Source: Acidaminococcaceae bacterium UBA2453
GTDB taxonomy: Bacteria; Bacillota; Negativicutes; Acidaminococcales; Acidaminococcaceae
Direction: 5' to 3'
Assembly: GCA_002342505.1 (NCBI GenBank)
Contig: DDQB01000087.1
Span: forward strand, 1 to 6,864
DNA length: 6,864 nucleotides
Shown: one piece after another, positions 1 through 5,757 of the stretch
Layout: each line of letters begins with the position of its first letter
Position numbering within the stretch: position 1 is the stretch's first letter
Notes under the pieces: model-generated
Seen by the model: the letters and a program-made list of their open reading frames with translations, nothing else
Databases searched by the model: none
What the model was told of the DNA's origin: nothing
Program-made: the position numbers and the translations under genes

Positions 1-76
1 GCGTGAACCGTGGGACGTTGTTTTATTTTACATAAGATTGTACTAAATAAATATATTCTTATGATTAATTTATGAC

Positions 77-105
77 TTGTTCATTTTCCTTAAACACGAT
101 ATAAT
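77..105 (+). promoter_or_regulatory. Predicted sigma-A type promoter of dapF
   Basis: A perfect -10 box TATAAT lies at 100-105. A -35-like TTGTTC lies at 77-82, giving the ideal 17-base spacer. Only the TTG of the -35 box matches consensus. Transcription would begin near 112 and leave a leader of about 68 bases before dapF. The surrounding DNA is very AT-rich, so chance matches are possible, but this is the best-spaced box pair upstream of the gene. Confidence 0.6.
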
Positions 106-179
106 AACATAATAACGCAAAATTTGTAAAATTTGATTGTGTCATGGAGAATGAGTAAATCATATAAGGGGATGAAAGC

Positions 180-1088
180 ATGAAGTTTAAGTTTTCTAAA
201 ATGCATGGATGCGGAAACGATTATGTATATGTTGACTGCACGCAAAAGGAAATGTCCAATCCCGAAGCAGTTGCAAGATATGTTAGCCGTTACCACTATG
301 GTATCGGCAGCGACGGTTTGATATTGATCTGCCCTTCAGAAGTTGCAGATTTTAAGATGCGCATGTTCAATGCGGACGGATCAGAAGGAAAAATGTGCGG
401 TAATGGCGTGCGCTGCGTTGCAAAATTTGTCTATGACCATCAACTGACGGATAAGAACGTTGTTGCTATTGAGACCCTTGGCGGGATTAAAGTGATTGAT
501 CTTATCATTGAAGATGGAAAAGTTACAGAAGCGAAAGTCGATATGGGTGAACCGGAGACGCGTCCCCGAATGATTCCGATGATAACGGATCATTATATTT
601 TCGTAGATCAGTCCCTTGTATTACGTGAGACTACGATTGTTGGTACTGATAATAAGACGTATAAAGAGAAGTTTTTCTTTAACGGAACTGCTGTTTCCAT
701 GGGAAATCCTCATTTTGTTGTTTTTGTTCCGGATGTAGATGCTCTGGATTTGGATGATCTCGGGCCGCAGTTTGAGCATCACAAACTGTTTCCGGAAGGG
801 GTAAATACAGAATTCGTGCAGGTCCTTGATGACAATACTGTCAAATTCAGAGTGTGGGAGCGTGGAAGCGGAGAAACGCTGGCCTGCGGTACTGGCGCCT
901 GCGCAGTATGTTATGCCTGCATGCGTCTTAAAAAAGCCGGTGCGATGGATAAGGCTCTGAATGTGCAGGCACGCGGCGGATTGCTTAAAGTGACTTATGA
1001 AAGCAAGAGCAACCATATTTTCCTGCAGGGACCGGCAGTTGAAGTGTTTACCGGTGAAATCGAAATTCCTGAAAATGAATTAAAGTAA
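180..1088 (+). CDS. dapF: Diaminopimelate epimerase DapF
   Basis: This cytoplasmic, cofactor-independent epimerase converts LL-diaminopimelate to meso-diaminopimelate, the second-last step of lysine synthesis and the source of the peptidoglycan cross-linking residue. The 302-residue product has both catalytic cysteines in their conserved settings. C73 is in MCGNGVRC (residues 72-79) and C236 is in ACGTGAC (235-241). The N-terminal FSKMHGCGNDY (5-15), the NADGSEG loop (64-70), GNPHFV (175-180) and ERGSGET (227-233) are also family signatures. The chosen ATG has the ribosome binding site AAGGGGA at 166-172, about 8 bases away. The protein is longer than the roughly 274-residue E. coli enzyme, mainly because of extra sequence between about residues 128 and 168. 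It has its own promoter and no clear intrinsic terminator downstream. All catalytic motifs are intact, so I expect an active enzyme. Confidence 0.97.
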   Translation: MKFKFSKMHGCGNDYVYVDCTQKEMSNPEAVARYVSRYHYGIGSDGLILICPSEVADFKMRMFNADGSEGKMCGNGVRCVAKFVYDHQLTDKNVVAIETLGGIKVIDLIIEDGKVTEAKVDMGEPETRPRMIPMITDHYIFVDQSLVLRETTIVGTDNKTYKEKFFFNGTAVSMGNPHFVVFVPDVDALDLDDLGPQFEHHKLFPEGVNTEFVQVLDDNTVKFRVWERGSGETLACGTGACAVCYACMRLKKAGAMDKALNVQARGGLLKVTYESKSNHIFLQGPAVEVFTGEIEIPENELK

Positions 1089-1145
1089 GAGATATTTACA
1101 TTTATAAAAGTTTGTTTTACTTTGCTTAAATGATAAAGCGGAGTG

Positions 1146-1181
1146 TGACATAAAGTTTTCCAAAATGTCGCAACTTTGTCA
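1146..1181. repeat. Imperfect inverted repeat upstream of the DUF3887-like gene
   Basis: The arms are TGACA-TA-AAGTT (1146-1157) and AACTTTGTCA (1172-1181). They are complementary over 10 pairs with a two-base bulge, separated by 14 bases. The right arm ends 11 bases before the TATAAT box at 1193-1198, so a protein bound here would touch the -35 region. It has no T tract after it, so it is not an obvious dapF terminator. An operator role is inference. Confidence 0.4.
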
Positions 1182-1192
1182 TAAATTTGGAG

Positions 1193-1198
1193 TATAAT
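1193..1198 (+). promoter_or_regulatory. Candidate -10 box for the DUF3887-like gene
   Basis: A consensus TATAAT lies 94 bases before the ATG at 1292. No good -35 box sits 16-18 bases upstream. A TTGTCA at 1176-1181 resembles a -35 box but is only 11 bases away, too close for standard sigma-A spacing. If this is the promoter it probably needs an activator, or the inverted repeat overlapping the -35 zone has replaced a strong -35 element. Confidence 0.4.
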
Positions 1199-1291
1199 AA
1201 AATTGTTGATAAGGAATCATTGCTGCGGATTATGGCGTGAATATCCTTTGATAAAGTGAATTATCCATTTATATTACAGGAGGAAGTAAGA

Positions 1292-1726
1292 ATGAAAAAG
1301 AAATTTGTTATGTTTTTAATGGCGGCTATGATGAGCTTTTCTGCAATTTGTTCTGCCAGCTATGGTACAGATCTGGATGCGGAAGACAAAATTGTGACCC
1401 AGTTCTTTAGCGGCGGCGACTACAAGAAAGTAGTAAACTTTATGGATCCGTCTCTGTCCAAAGAATTTACTGCAGATAAGTATAAAGAAATGTTTGCCGA
1501 TCTGGACAAAAATCTTGGTAAGATGACGCAGAAAGACCTGCGCGTATATCAGGTGTTTGAAGACGGACACATCCTTCGGTATGCAGCTAAATTTGAAAAA
1601 GGCGCTGTTATGGCAGTAGATGTAGTGTTTAAAGGCGCAAACGGAAAGTTCTCCATGATGGATTTCCGCGTAGTTGATCCTAATGCAAAGGCTCCTGAAG
1701 AAAAAGGCGCTGCTGCAAAGAAATAA
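1292..1726 (+). CDS. Small exported protein, DUF3887-like
   Basis: A 144-residue protein of unknown function, predicted to be secreted. The first 23 or so residues form a signal peptide: basic MKKK, a hydrophobic stretch (5-19), then a small-residue cleavage region near CSAS (20-23). Cys20 does not sit in a proper lipobox (SAIC), so a lipoprotein is unlikely. The mature part (about 28-127) has the look of DUF3887 domains of Firmicutes: a helix with FFSGGDYKKVVNFMDPSL, a TADKYKEMFADLDKNLGKM segment, then alternating strands ending in FKGANGKFSMMDFRVV. This suggests a small alpha/beta NTF2-like fold. The C-terminal tail is Ala/Lys/Glu-rich. I chose ATG 1292 because AGGAGG at 1279-1284 precedes it by 7 bases; an in-frame ATG at 1256 lacks such a site and would put 12 residues before the signal peptide. 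The DUF3887 assignment is from pattern resemblance only. Confidence 0.8.
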   Translation: MKKKFVMFLMAAMMSFSAICSASYGTDLDAEDKIVTQFFSGGDYKKVVNFMDPSLSKEFTADKYKEMFADLDKNLGKMTQKDLRVYQVFEDGHILRYAAKFEKGAVMAVDVVFKGANGKFSMMDFRVVDPNAKAPEEKGAAAKK

Positions 1727-1748
1727 AATAATTATAAAGCAATTTTTA

Positions 1749-1776
1749 AAAAACATACGGATTTACCGGCGTTTTT
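1749..1776 (+). terminator. Weak hairpin, possible terminator of the DUF3887-like gene
   Basis: AAAAAC (1749-1754) can pair with GTTTTT (1771-1776), enclosing a second short stem CGG (1758-1760) with CCG (1766-1768) around the loop ATTTA. The T run is part of the 3' arm, as in many A-tract/T-tract terminators. The stem is thermodynamically weak with an internal loop. It starts 22 bases after the stop codon. If it does work as the terminator, the stronger hairpin at 1795-1841 would belong to the ptuA leader instead. Confidence 0.3.
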
Positions 1777-1794
1777 CTAAATTGTAAAGCAAGG

Positions 1795-1841
1795 GGCTGA
1801 ACAAAATTAAGTTACAACTTCATTTTGTTTCAGCCTTTTTT
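1795..1841 (+). terminator. Strong intrinsic terminator-like hairpin just before ptuA
   Basis: GGCTGAA at 1795-1801 starts a left arm reaching AAGTT at 1813. It is complementary to AACTT (1816-1820) through TTTCAGCC (1828-1835), with one bulged base and one mismatch in about 19 pairs. Six T residues (1836-1841) follow directly. This is the strongest terminator in the window. It lies 68 bases after the DUF3887-like stop, and its T tract ends four bases before the AGGAGG of ptuA. It may end the upstream transcript or act as an attenuator in the ptuA leader. Confidence 0.85.
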
Positions 1842-1845
1842 ATAA

Positions 1846-1851
1846 AGGAGG
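1846..1851 (+). promoter_or_regulatory. Ribosome binding site of ptuA, wide spacing
   Basis: A perfect AGGAGG sits 12 bases before the ATG at 1864, longer than the usual 6-9. No ATG, GTG or TTG lies in frame between them, so ATG 1864 is still the only reasonable start. The site falls just after the terminator T tract, so the hairpin can form without covering it. Confidence 0.75.
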
Positions 1852-1863
1852 CACGGGCGTCCT

Positions 1864-3213
1864 ATGCACGTATCAAAAATAAGAATGCAGAATTTTCGCT
1901 GCTATACGGATTTTACCATGGAGTTCAGCCCGAACCTGACGGTGATCGTAGCGGAAAACGGAAAAGGGAAAACGGCGATACTGGATGGACTGGCAATTGC
2001 TATGGCGCCGTATCTGGCTGCATTCCCCGGTATCAAAGCGCGGAACTTTCAGCCGAATGACGTTCGCATGGTGATAGATGCGGCGGCATCAAGGAGCGAG
2101 TTGCAGATTCAGCGGATGAAGTACCTGCTGCCGGTGGTGCTGGAAACGGAAGTGGTGGCTACCGACGGAAAAAGATATTCCTGGAAACGGGAGATGAAAA
2201 CGCTGAAAGGGAGGACATCTTCAGTTTCGGCAAAAATCGTTTCCGATTATGGAAAGAAAATGGTTGAAGCCATCAATCAGCCGGATGATAAGAAGCTGAT
2301 CCTTCCGGCGCTGGGCTACTACGGTACCAGTCGTATGTGGAACGACAGCACCTTGCTGAAACGGAAAAATGTAGATCTTTCGCGCAGCAGCGGATATGTT
2401 GAATGTCTTGAACCAAGCGGTTCCTACAATACGTTTGCACAGTGGTTCCGGTATGCATCGGAAAGCGCGCTGGAATATGACCGGATCATTGCAGAAAAAC
2501 ATCTGGATGCAAAAAATCCGTACAGAGAGATTTTAAAAGCGGTTAATAAAGCGATCATCACCTGCATCCAAAGCATGGGATGGAATGATTTGAAATACAG
2601 CTTTGCAGCCCAGAACCTTTTGATTAGTCATCCGGAAAAAGGAGAGCTGCCTCTGGAAGCCATGAGCGACGGCGCCCGGAGCGTCATCAGTATGGCTGCG
2701 GACATTGCGTACCGAATGGCCCGCCTGAATCCCGATCTGGGAGAGGAAGTGACATTGAATACGCCCGGTATCATCTTAATTGATGAAGTGGATATGCATC
2801 TGCATCCGTCCTGGCAACAGACTGTCGTGACGGACTTTCTGAAGGCATTTCCCAAGGTGCAGTTTATTGTTACGACCCACAGCCCGCAGGTGCTGACCAG
2901 TGTTCCCGCAGACTGTATCCGGATCCTCCACTGGGATAACGATCTGGTGGATATTGAAGAGCCTGTTTTTTCGCTGGGAGCGGAAAGCAGCCAGTTGCTT
3001 CATGATATTCAGCATGTGGAAAGCAGGCCGGCTTCGCTTCCCATTGTCAGGACGCTGCAGCGGTATCTGCAGCTTGTCAATGAAGATAAATGGGACAGTG
3101 AAGAAGCGCTTGCGCTTCGGAAAAAGCTGGATCAGTGGTCGCAGGGACGGGAGCCTGCGCTGCTGCGGGCAGATATGGATATACGGGTCCGCAATTTCCG
3201 CAGGAAGAAATAA
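1864..3213 (+). CDS. ptuA: PtuA-like ATPase of a Septu-type defence system
   Basis: A 449-residue ATPase of the RecF/SMC/ABC class, with the nucleotide-binding parts at the two ends. The N-terminus IRMQNFRCYTDFTMEF (6-21) is the usual first strand of these ATPases. Walker A is AENGKGKT (30-37), with Ala in place of the first Gly. The signature-like motif is MSDGAR (267-272), Walker B is IILIDEVD (303-310) followed by MHLHPSWQQ (311-319), and the switch histidine is H339 in TTHSPQV. The C-terminal part, SSQLLHDIQHVESRP and a helical tail, is typical of ATPases paired with TIGR02646 HNH proteins. In Septu, PtuA forms a complex with the nuclease PtuB and is thought to gate it in response to nucleotide state during phage infection. 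The gene follows a terminator-like hairpin closely and has no evident promoter of its own. The pairing with the HNH gene makes other AAA/OLD ATPase roles less likely. All ATPase motifs appear intact. Confidence 0.85.
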   Translation: MHVSKIRMQNFRCYTDFTMEFSPNLTVIVAENGKGKTAILDGLAIAMAPYLAAFPGIKARNFQPNDVRMVIDAAASRSELQIQRMKYLLPVVLETEVVATDGKRYSWKREMKTLKGRTSSVSAKIVSDYGKKMVEAINQPDDKKLILPALGYYGTSRMWNDSTLLKRKNVDLSRSSGYVECLEPSGSYNTFAQWFRYASESALEYDRIIAEKHLDAKNPYREILKAVNKAIITCIQSMGWNDLKYSFAAQNLLISHPEKGELPLEAMSDGARSVISMAADIAYRMARLNPDLGEEVTLNTPGIILIDEVDMHLHPSWQQTVVTDFLKAFPKVQFIVTTHSPQVLTSVPADCIRILHWDNDLVDIEEPVFSLGAESSQLLHDIQHVESRPASLPIVRTLQRYLQLVNEDKWDSEEALALRKKLDQWSQGREPALLRADMDIRVRNFRRKK

Positions 3214-3261
3214 CCGTTGTAAAATATGGGTTTGCAAAAGATTGTCCTCTGCAGATTGTAG

Positions 3262-3291
3262 CCCTGTTACATTTCAGATTAATGAACAGGG
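3262..3291. repeat. Inverted repeat between ptuA and ptuB
   Basis: CCCTGTT (3262-3268) and AACAGGG (3285-3291) are perfect 7-base complements around a 16-base loop. No T tract follows, so it is not a standard terminator. It lies 48 bases after the ptuA stop and could be an mRNA stabilising or processing structure, or part of a small RNA. Function unknown. Confidence 0.55.
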
Positions 3292-3308
3292 TAACGTGGA
3301 AGGGATAA

Positions 3309-3337
3309 TTGCAATATGCTGAGTATGATAGTATTAG
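3309..3337 (+). promoter_or_regulatory. Weak possible promoter for ptuB
   Basis: TTGCAA (3309-3314) and TATTAG (3332-3337) are separated by 17 bases, each matching consensus at four of six positions. It would start a transcript about 25 bases before the ptuB ATG. The match is modest and could be chance in AT-rich DNA. I list it because a 155-bp gap inside a two-gene defence operon needs some explanation. Confidence 0.2.
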
Positions 3338-3372
3338 AACAGGATTATCGAAAAGGGAGGCGTAACGTATGA
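3316..3372 (+). CDS. Possible 18-residue leader ORF overlapping the ptuB start
   Basis: A short open frame begins at ATG 3316, encodes MLSMIVLEQDYRKGRRNV, and stops with TGA at 3370-3372, so stop and ptuB start overlap as ATGA. This is the geometry of translational coupling. A purine-rich GGAAGGGA (3298-3305) lies about 10 bases upstream and could serve as a ribosome binding site. Its 3' part contains the ptuB ribosome binding site, so ribosomes finishing it would be delivered to ptuB. It is too short to judge by composition and may be accidental. Confidence 0.25.
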   Translation: MLSMIVLEQDYRKGRRNV

Positions 3373-4148
3373 AACGGGTGCAAAAAAGTCCGGAAGAACC
3401 GGCTTTGCTGACTCGGTACAGACAGCGTTATCCTCATGATACATGGGAAAAATTCCACCACCGCAGCCGGGACGGTTACCGGCAGGTAAAAAAGCAGATA
3501 TTGCATGATCAGCATGGATTGTGCGCCTATTGCGAAATTGATATAAAACTGACAGATGAAGAGGATCTGGTTGATGACTTCCGGGTCGAGCATTTTCATC
3601 CGAAGACCGGAACGGAAAACGAAGAGCGTAATTACCATCTGGAGTGGAAGAACATGCTGGGGGCCTGCCATGGAGGAAGCCAGCCCCGGGTAGAAGAAGC
3701 GGGGTATCGTTTTTCAAAAGTAAAAGAAGACCGGAGCTGCGATGTGCCTAAAGGCGGCAAGTCGATTAATACGGCGATACTGAATCCGTTACAGATTCCT
3801 GCAAAAGAAAGACTCTTTGCCTATGATTCATTTTCCGGCGCCATGTCGGTCGATATGGAAACCTGTCCGGAAATGTTGCGGAAAAAGGCAGAGAATACAA
3901 TTGTGGAACTGAATCTGAACGCGCCCCGTCTGAAACGGCTGCGAAAAGCGGTCATTGAAGTGCTGCAGGAACAGGTTGCAGAACTGACTGGAATGGGGAT
4001 ATCTGTGGAAGAATCCATGGATCAGCTGGCCAGGATGCTGCTGATACCCAATTCAGAAGATAACTATCCCGCTTTTTTTACAACGATACGCTGGTTTCTT
4101 GGCGAAGCGGCGGAGCAGGTCTTGCGGGAACGGAATTATGTAATTTGA
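3369..4148 (+). CDS. ptuB: PtuB-like HNH endonuclease of a Septu-type defence system
   Basis: A 259-residue protein that matches the TIGR02646 family of HNH endonucleases, the nuclease partner of PtuA in Septu and of the ATPase in Ec78-type retrons. The HNH core runs from about residue 50 to 105. C52-x2-C55 begins the metal site (LCAYCE), EHFHPK (74-79) carries the catalytic-type His residues, NYHLEWKNMLG (88-98) supplies the Asn element, and C100-H101 follows. A later RSCDVPKGGK (122-131) and NPLQIP (139-144) are also typical of this family rather than of ordinary McrA-like HNH proteins. The N-terminus MKRVQKSPEEPALL matches the usual family start. The ribosome binding site GGGAGG (3355-3360) is 8 bases from ATG 3369. 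The C-terminal part (about 165-259) is helical with no motif I recognise. It lies 155 bases after ptuA, unusually far. Expected action is cleavage of DNA upon infection, inferred from the family. Confidence 0.85.
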   Translation: MKRVQKSPEEPALLTRYRQRYPHDTWEKFHHRSRDGYRQVKKQILHDQHGLCAYCEIDIKLTDEEDLVDDFRVEHFHPKTGTENEERNYHLEWKNMLGACHGGSQPRVEEAGYRFSKVKEDRSCDVPKGGKSINTAILNPLQIPAKERLFAYDSFSGAMSVDMETCPEMLRKKAENTIVELNLNAPRLKRLRKAVIEVLQEQVAELTGMGISVEESMDQLARMLLIPNSEDNYPAFFTTIRWFLGEAAEQVLRERNYVI

Positions 4149-4194
4149 TTTTAATTCATCAGCGGTTCCATAATTCTTGCATCAATATTCGGAG

Positions 4195-4260
4195 ACAACA
4201 AGGTGTTTATAATAGATCCTCCCTGATTTTTCTGGAACAGTGAGCGCCTTGTTGTTTTTT
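4195..4260 (+). terminator. Terminator-like inverted repeat after ptuB, with a long loop
   Basis: ACAACAAGGTG (4195-4205) pairs with CGCCTTGTTGT (4245-4255) over 11 pairs including one G-U, and the sequence runs into six Ts (4255-4260). The stem and T tract are as expected for an intrinsic terminator 46 bases after the ptuB stop. The loop of 39 bases is much longer than usual and contains a perfect TATAAT at 4208-4213. Confidence 0.65.
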
Positions 4261-4298
4261 ATTTCAGAATGAGCAGGAGTTTTTTCTTTTTAGTAGAA

Positions 4299-4313
4299 TA
4301 AAATAGATATAAG
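4299..4313 (+). promoter_or_regulatory. Candidate -10 region for the mutase-galU operon
   Basis: TAAAAT (4299-4304) and TATAAG (4308-4313) each match the -10 consensus at five of six positions and lie 80-94 bases before the mutase ATG. No convincing -35 box sits at 16-18 bases; the area upstream is a T-rich run. The other candidate is TATAAT at 4208-4213. Transcription from either is inference. Confidence 0.3.
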
Positions 4314-4315
4314 AA

Positions 4316-4378
4316 AACAGAACTACATCTGTTGCGTGTAACAGTTGTATTCTTTTTTTGCAGTTACTGATGCGACAG
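4316..4378 (+). promoter_or_regulatory. Structured leader with competing hairpins before the mutase gene
   Basis: CTGTTGC (4329-4335) can pair with three partners: AACAG (4316-4320), GTAACAG (4338-4344), or GCGACAG (4372-4378). The last choice also permits an inner stem GTAAC (4338-4342) with GTTAC (4363-4367). The element ends just before the mutase ribosome binding site (around 4381-4389), so alternative folds could affect translation. It resembles no riboswitch class I know, and regulation is inference from base pairing only. Confidence 0.3.
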
Positions 4379-4392
4379 ACGGGGTGGAGACA

Positions 4393-5757
4393 ATGTTGAA
4401 TACTAAAGCGTTTAAGGCGTATGACATACGCGGACTCTGTCCGGAAGAAGTGAATGAAGAACTGGCATACAGAGTGGGGAAAGTCTTCTGCGCTTTGTTT
4501 GGCGCGGAATCTGTAGTTGTTGGCCGTGATATCCGGCTGACGGGACCGAAACTGCAGAGCGCCCTGTGCGACGGATTACAGGACGGCGGCGCCAATGTGA
4601 TCGATATCGGCCAGTGCGGTACGGAGATGATTTATTTTGCCACATCCTATCTGAATGCGGACGGCGGCATTATGATTACAGCGAGTCACAATCCGGCAAG
4701 TTATAACGGGTTGAAACTGGTGCGGCGTGATGCCCGTCCGGTCGGTATGGATACCGGGCTGAAAGAAATAGAAGAGATGGTCAGAAAAGATGATTTCCCT
4801 CATCACCTGATGGCCGGAAAAGCCCGCGGCATATTGACAGGGCAGGATATTCTAAGGCCCTATACAGAACATATTCTGAAATACATCGACCTGAAGCAGC
4901 TTAAACCTGTAAAAATTGTGGTGAATCCCGGAAATGGGGGCGCAGGTGCTGTTGTTGACGAACTGGAAAAGCACCTGCCGTTCCAATTTATAAAAATAAA
5001 CTACGAACCGGACGGCACATTCCCCAACGGAGTTCCCAACCCCATGCTGGAAGAGAACCGGAAGGCGACGAGTGACGCAGTAGTAAAGAACCAGGCGGAT
5101 TTTGGTATTGCCTGGGACGGGGATTTTGACCGCTGTTTCTTCTGCGATGAAACGGGAAAATTTGTGGAAGGGTATTACCTGGTGGGGTTGTTGGCAGAGA
5201 ATTTCCTGCACAAATATCCCGGATGTAAGATCATGTACGATCCCAGACTGGTATGGAATACGGAAGCCATTGTCAGAAGCCACGGCGGAATTCCGATCCG
5301 CTGCAAGAGCGGGCATGCATTTATGAAACAATGCATGCGTGAAAACGATGTGATCTATGGTGGGGAAATGTCCAGCCATCATTATTTCCGCGACTTTACT
5401 TTCTGTGACAGCGGGATGATCACCGCTCTGATTGTTTGTGAAATGCTGTGTTCCTGCGGGAAGAAACTGTCGGAGTTGATAGGGTCCATGGAAGACGCCT
5501 TCCCCTGCAGCGGCGAGATCAATCGGAAAGTGGCAGACAGTAAAGCAGTTCTTGCGAAACTGGAAAAGAAATATAAAGAAGGAAAAGCGGACAGACTGGA
5601 TGGGCTCAGCATGGAGTTCCCGAATTGGCGGTTTAACCTGCGCGCCTCCAATACGGAACCGGTGATCCGGCTGAACGTGGAAACCAGAGGGGACAGACAG
5701 TTGTTAGCGGAAAAGACACAGGAATTATTACAGGAAATTGGCGGTGAACCAGCATGA
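4393..5757 (+). CDS. Phosphomannomutase/phosphoglucomutase, CpsG/ManB type
   Basis: A 454-residue alpha-D-phosphohexomutase that moves phosphate between C6 and C1 of glucose or mannose. It has all four active-site loops in order: the phosphoserine loop TASHNP (96-101, S98), the metal loop DGDFDR (242-247), the sugar-binding loop GEMSSHHYF (324-332, with E325 and S327), and the phosphate-binding loop RASNTEP (417-423). The N-terminus FKAYDIRG (7-14) is also standard, and the length equals that of E. coli CpsG (456). I chose ATG 4393 because GGGGTGGAG lies just upstream and the family begins here; a TTG at 4345 would add 16 poorly conserved residues. The stop codon overlaps the galU start (ATGA), so the two are co-translated. 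With GalU as partner, the likely main job is making glucose-1-phosphate for UDP-glucose, but the GEMS motif is shared by dual-specificity PMM/PGM enzymes, so mannose-1-phosphate synthesis is possible too. Confidence 0.93.
   Translation: MLNTKAFKAYDIRGLCPEEVNEELAYRVGKVFCALFGAESVVVGRDIRLTGPKLQSALCDGLQDGGANVIDIGQCGTEMIYFATSYLNADGGIMITASHNPASYNGLKLVRRDARPVGMDTGLKEIEEMVRKDDFPHHLMAGKARGILTGQDILRPYTEHILKYIDLKQLKPVKIVVNPGNGGAGAVVDELEKHLPFQFIKINYEPDGTFPNGVPNPMLEENRKATSDAVVKNQADFGIAWDGDFDRCFFCDETGKFVEGYYLVGLLAENFLHKYPGCKIMYDPRLVWNTEAIVRSHGGIPIRCKSGHAFMKQCMRENDVIYGGEMSSHHYFRDFTFCDSGMITALIVCEMLCSCGKKLSELIGSMEDAFPCSGEINRKVADSKAVLAKLEKKYKEGKADRLDGLSMEFPNWRFNLRASNTEPVIRLNVETRGDRQLLAEKTQELLQEIGGEPA

Noticed and set aside
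2..46. Possible C-terminal tail of an upstream gene ending in TAA at 44-46
   Set aside because: Only 14 codons are visible, with no recognisable motif, in AT-rich DNA. It cannot be told from chance.
1256..1291. Upstream ATG at 1256 as the start of the DUF3887-like protein
   Set aside because: It would add 12 residues before a typical MKKK signal peptide, and the strong AGGAGG at 1279-1284 is correctly placed for ATG 1292 instead.
1727..1863. Possible retron msr-msd non-coding RNA before ptuA
   Set aside because: The long hairpin drew attention because PtuA/PtuB can be retron effectors, but no reverse transcriptase ORF is present in the window, and the hairpin is followed by a T tract, so a terminator or attenuator explains it better.
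2900..3322. A 140-codon open frame overlapping the 3' end of ptuA and running into the gap before ptuB
   Set aside because: It lies in another frame of a well-supported gene for most of its length, has no ribosome binding site, and its product is rich in Trp, Cys, Ser and Arg in the manner of out-of-frame translation. The ptuA C-terminus is complete in its own frame.
1864..4148. Flanking direct repeats or att sites around ptuAB
   Set aside because: I compared the flanks by eye and found only short T-rich and TTTCAG similarities that belong to the two terminators. There is no transposase, integrase or tRNA end nearby.
4345..4392. TTG at 4345 as the start of the mutase
   Set aside because: The extra 16 residues are not typical of the family, and the ATG at 4393 has a ribosome binding site and starts at the conserved N-terminus.
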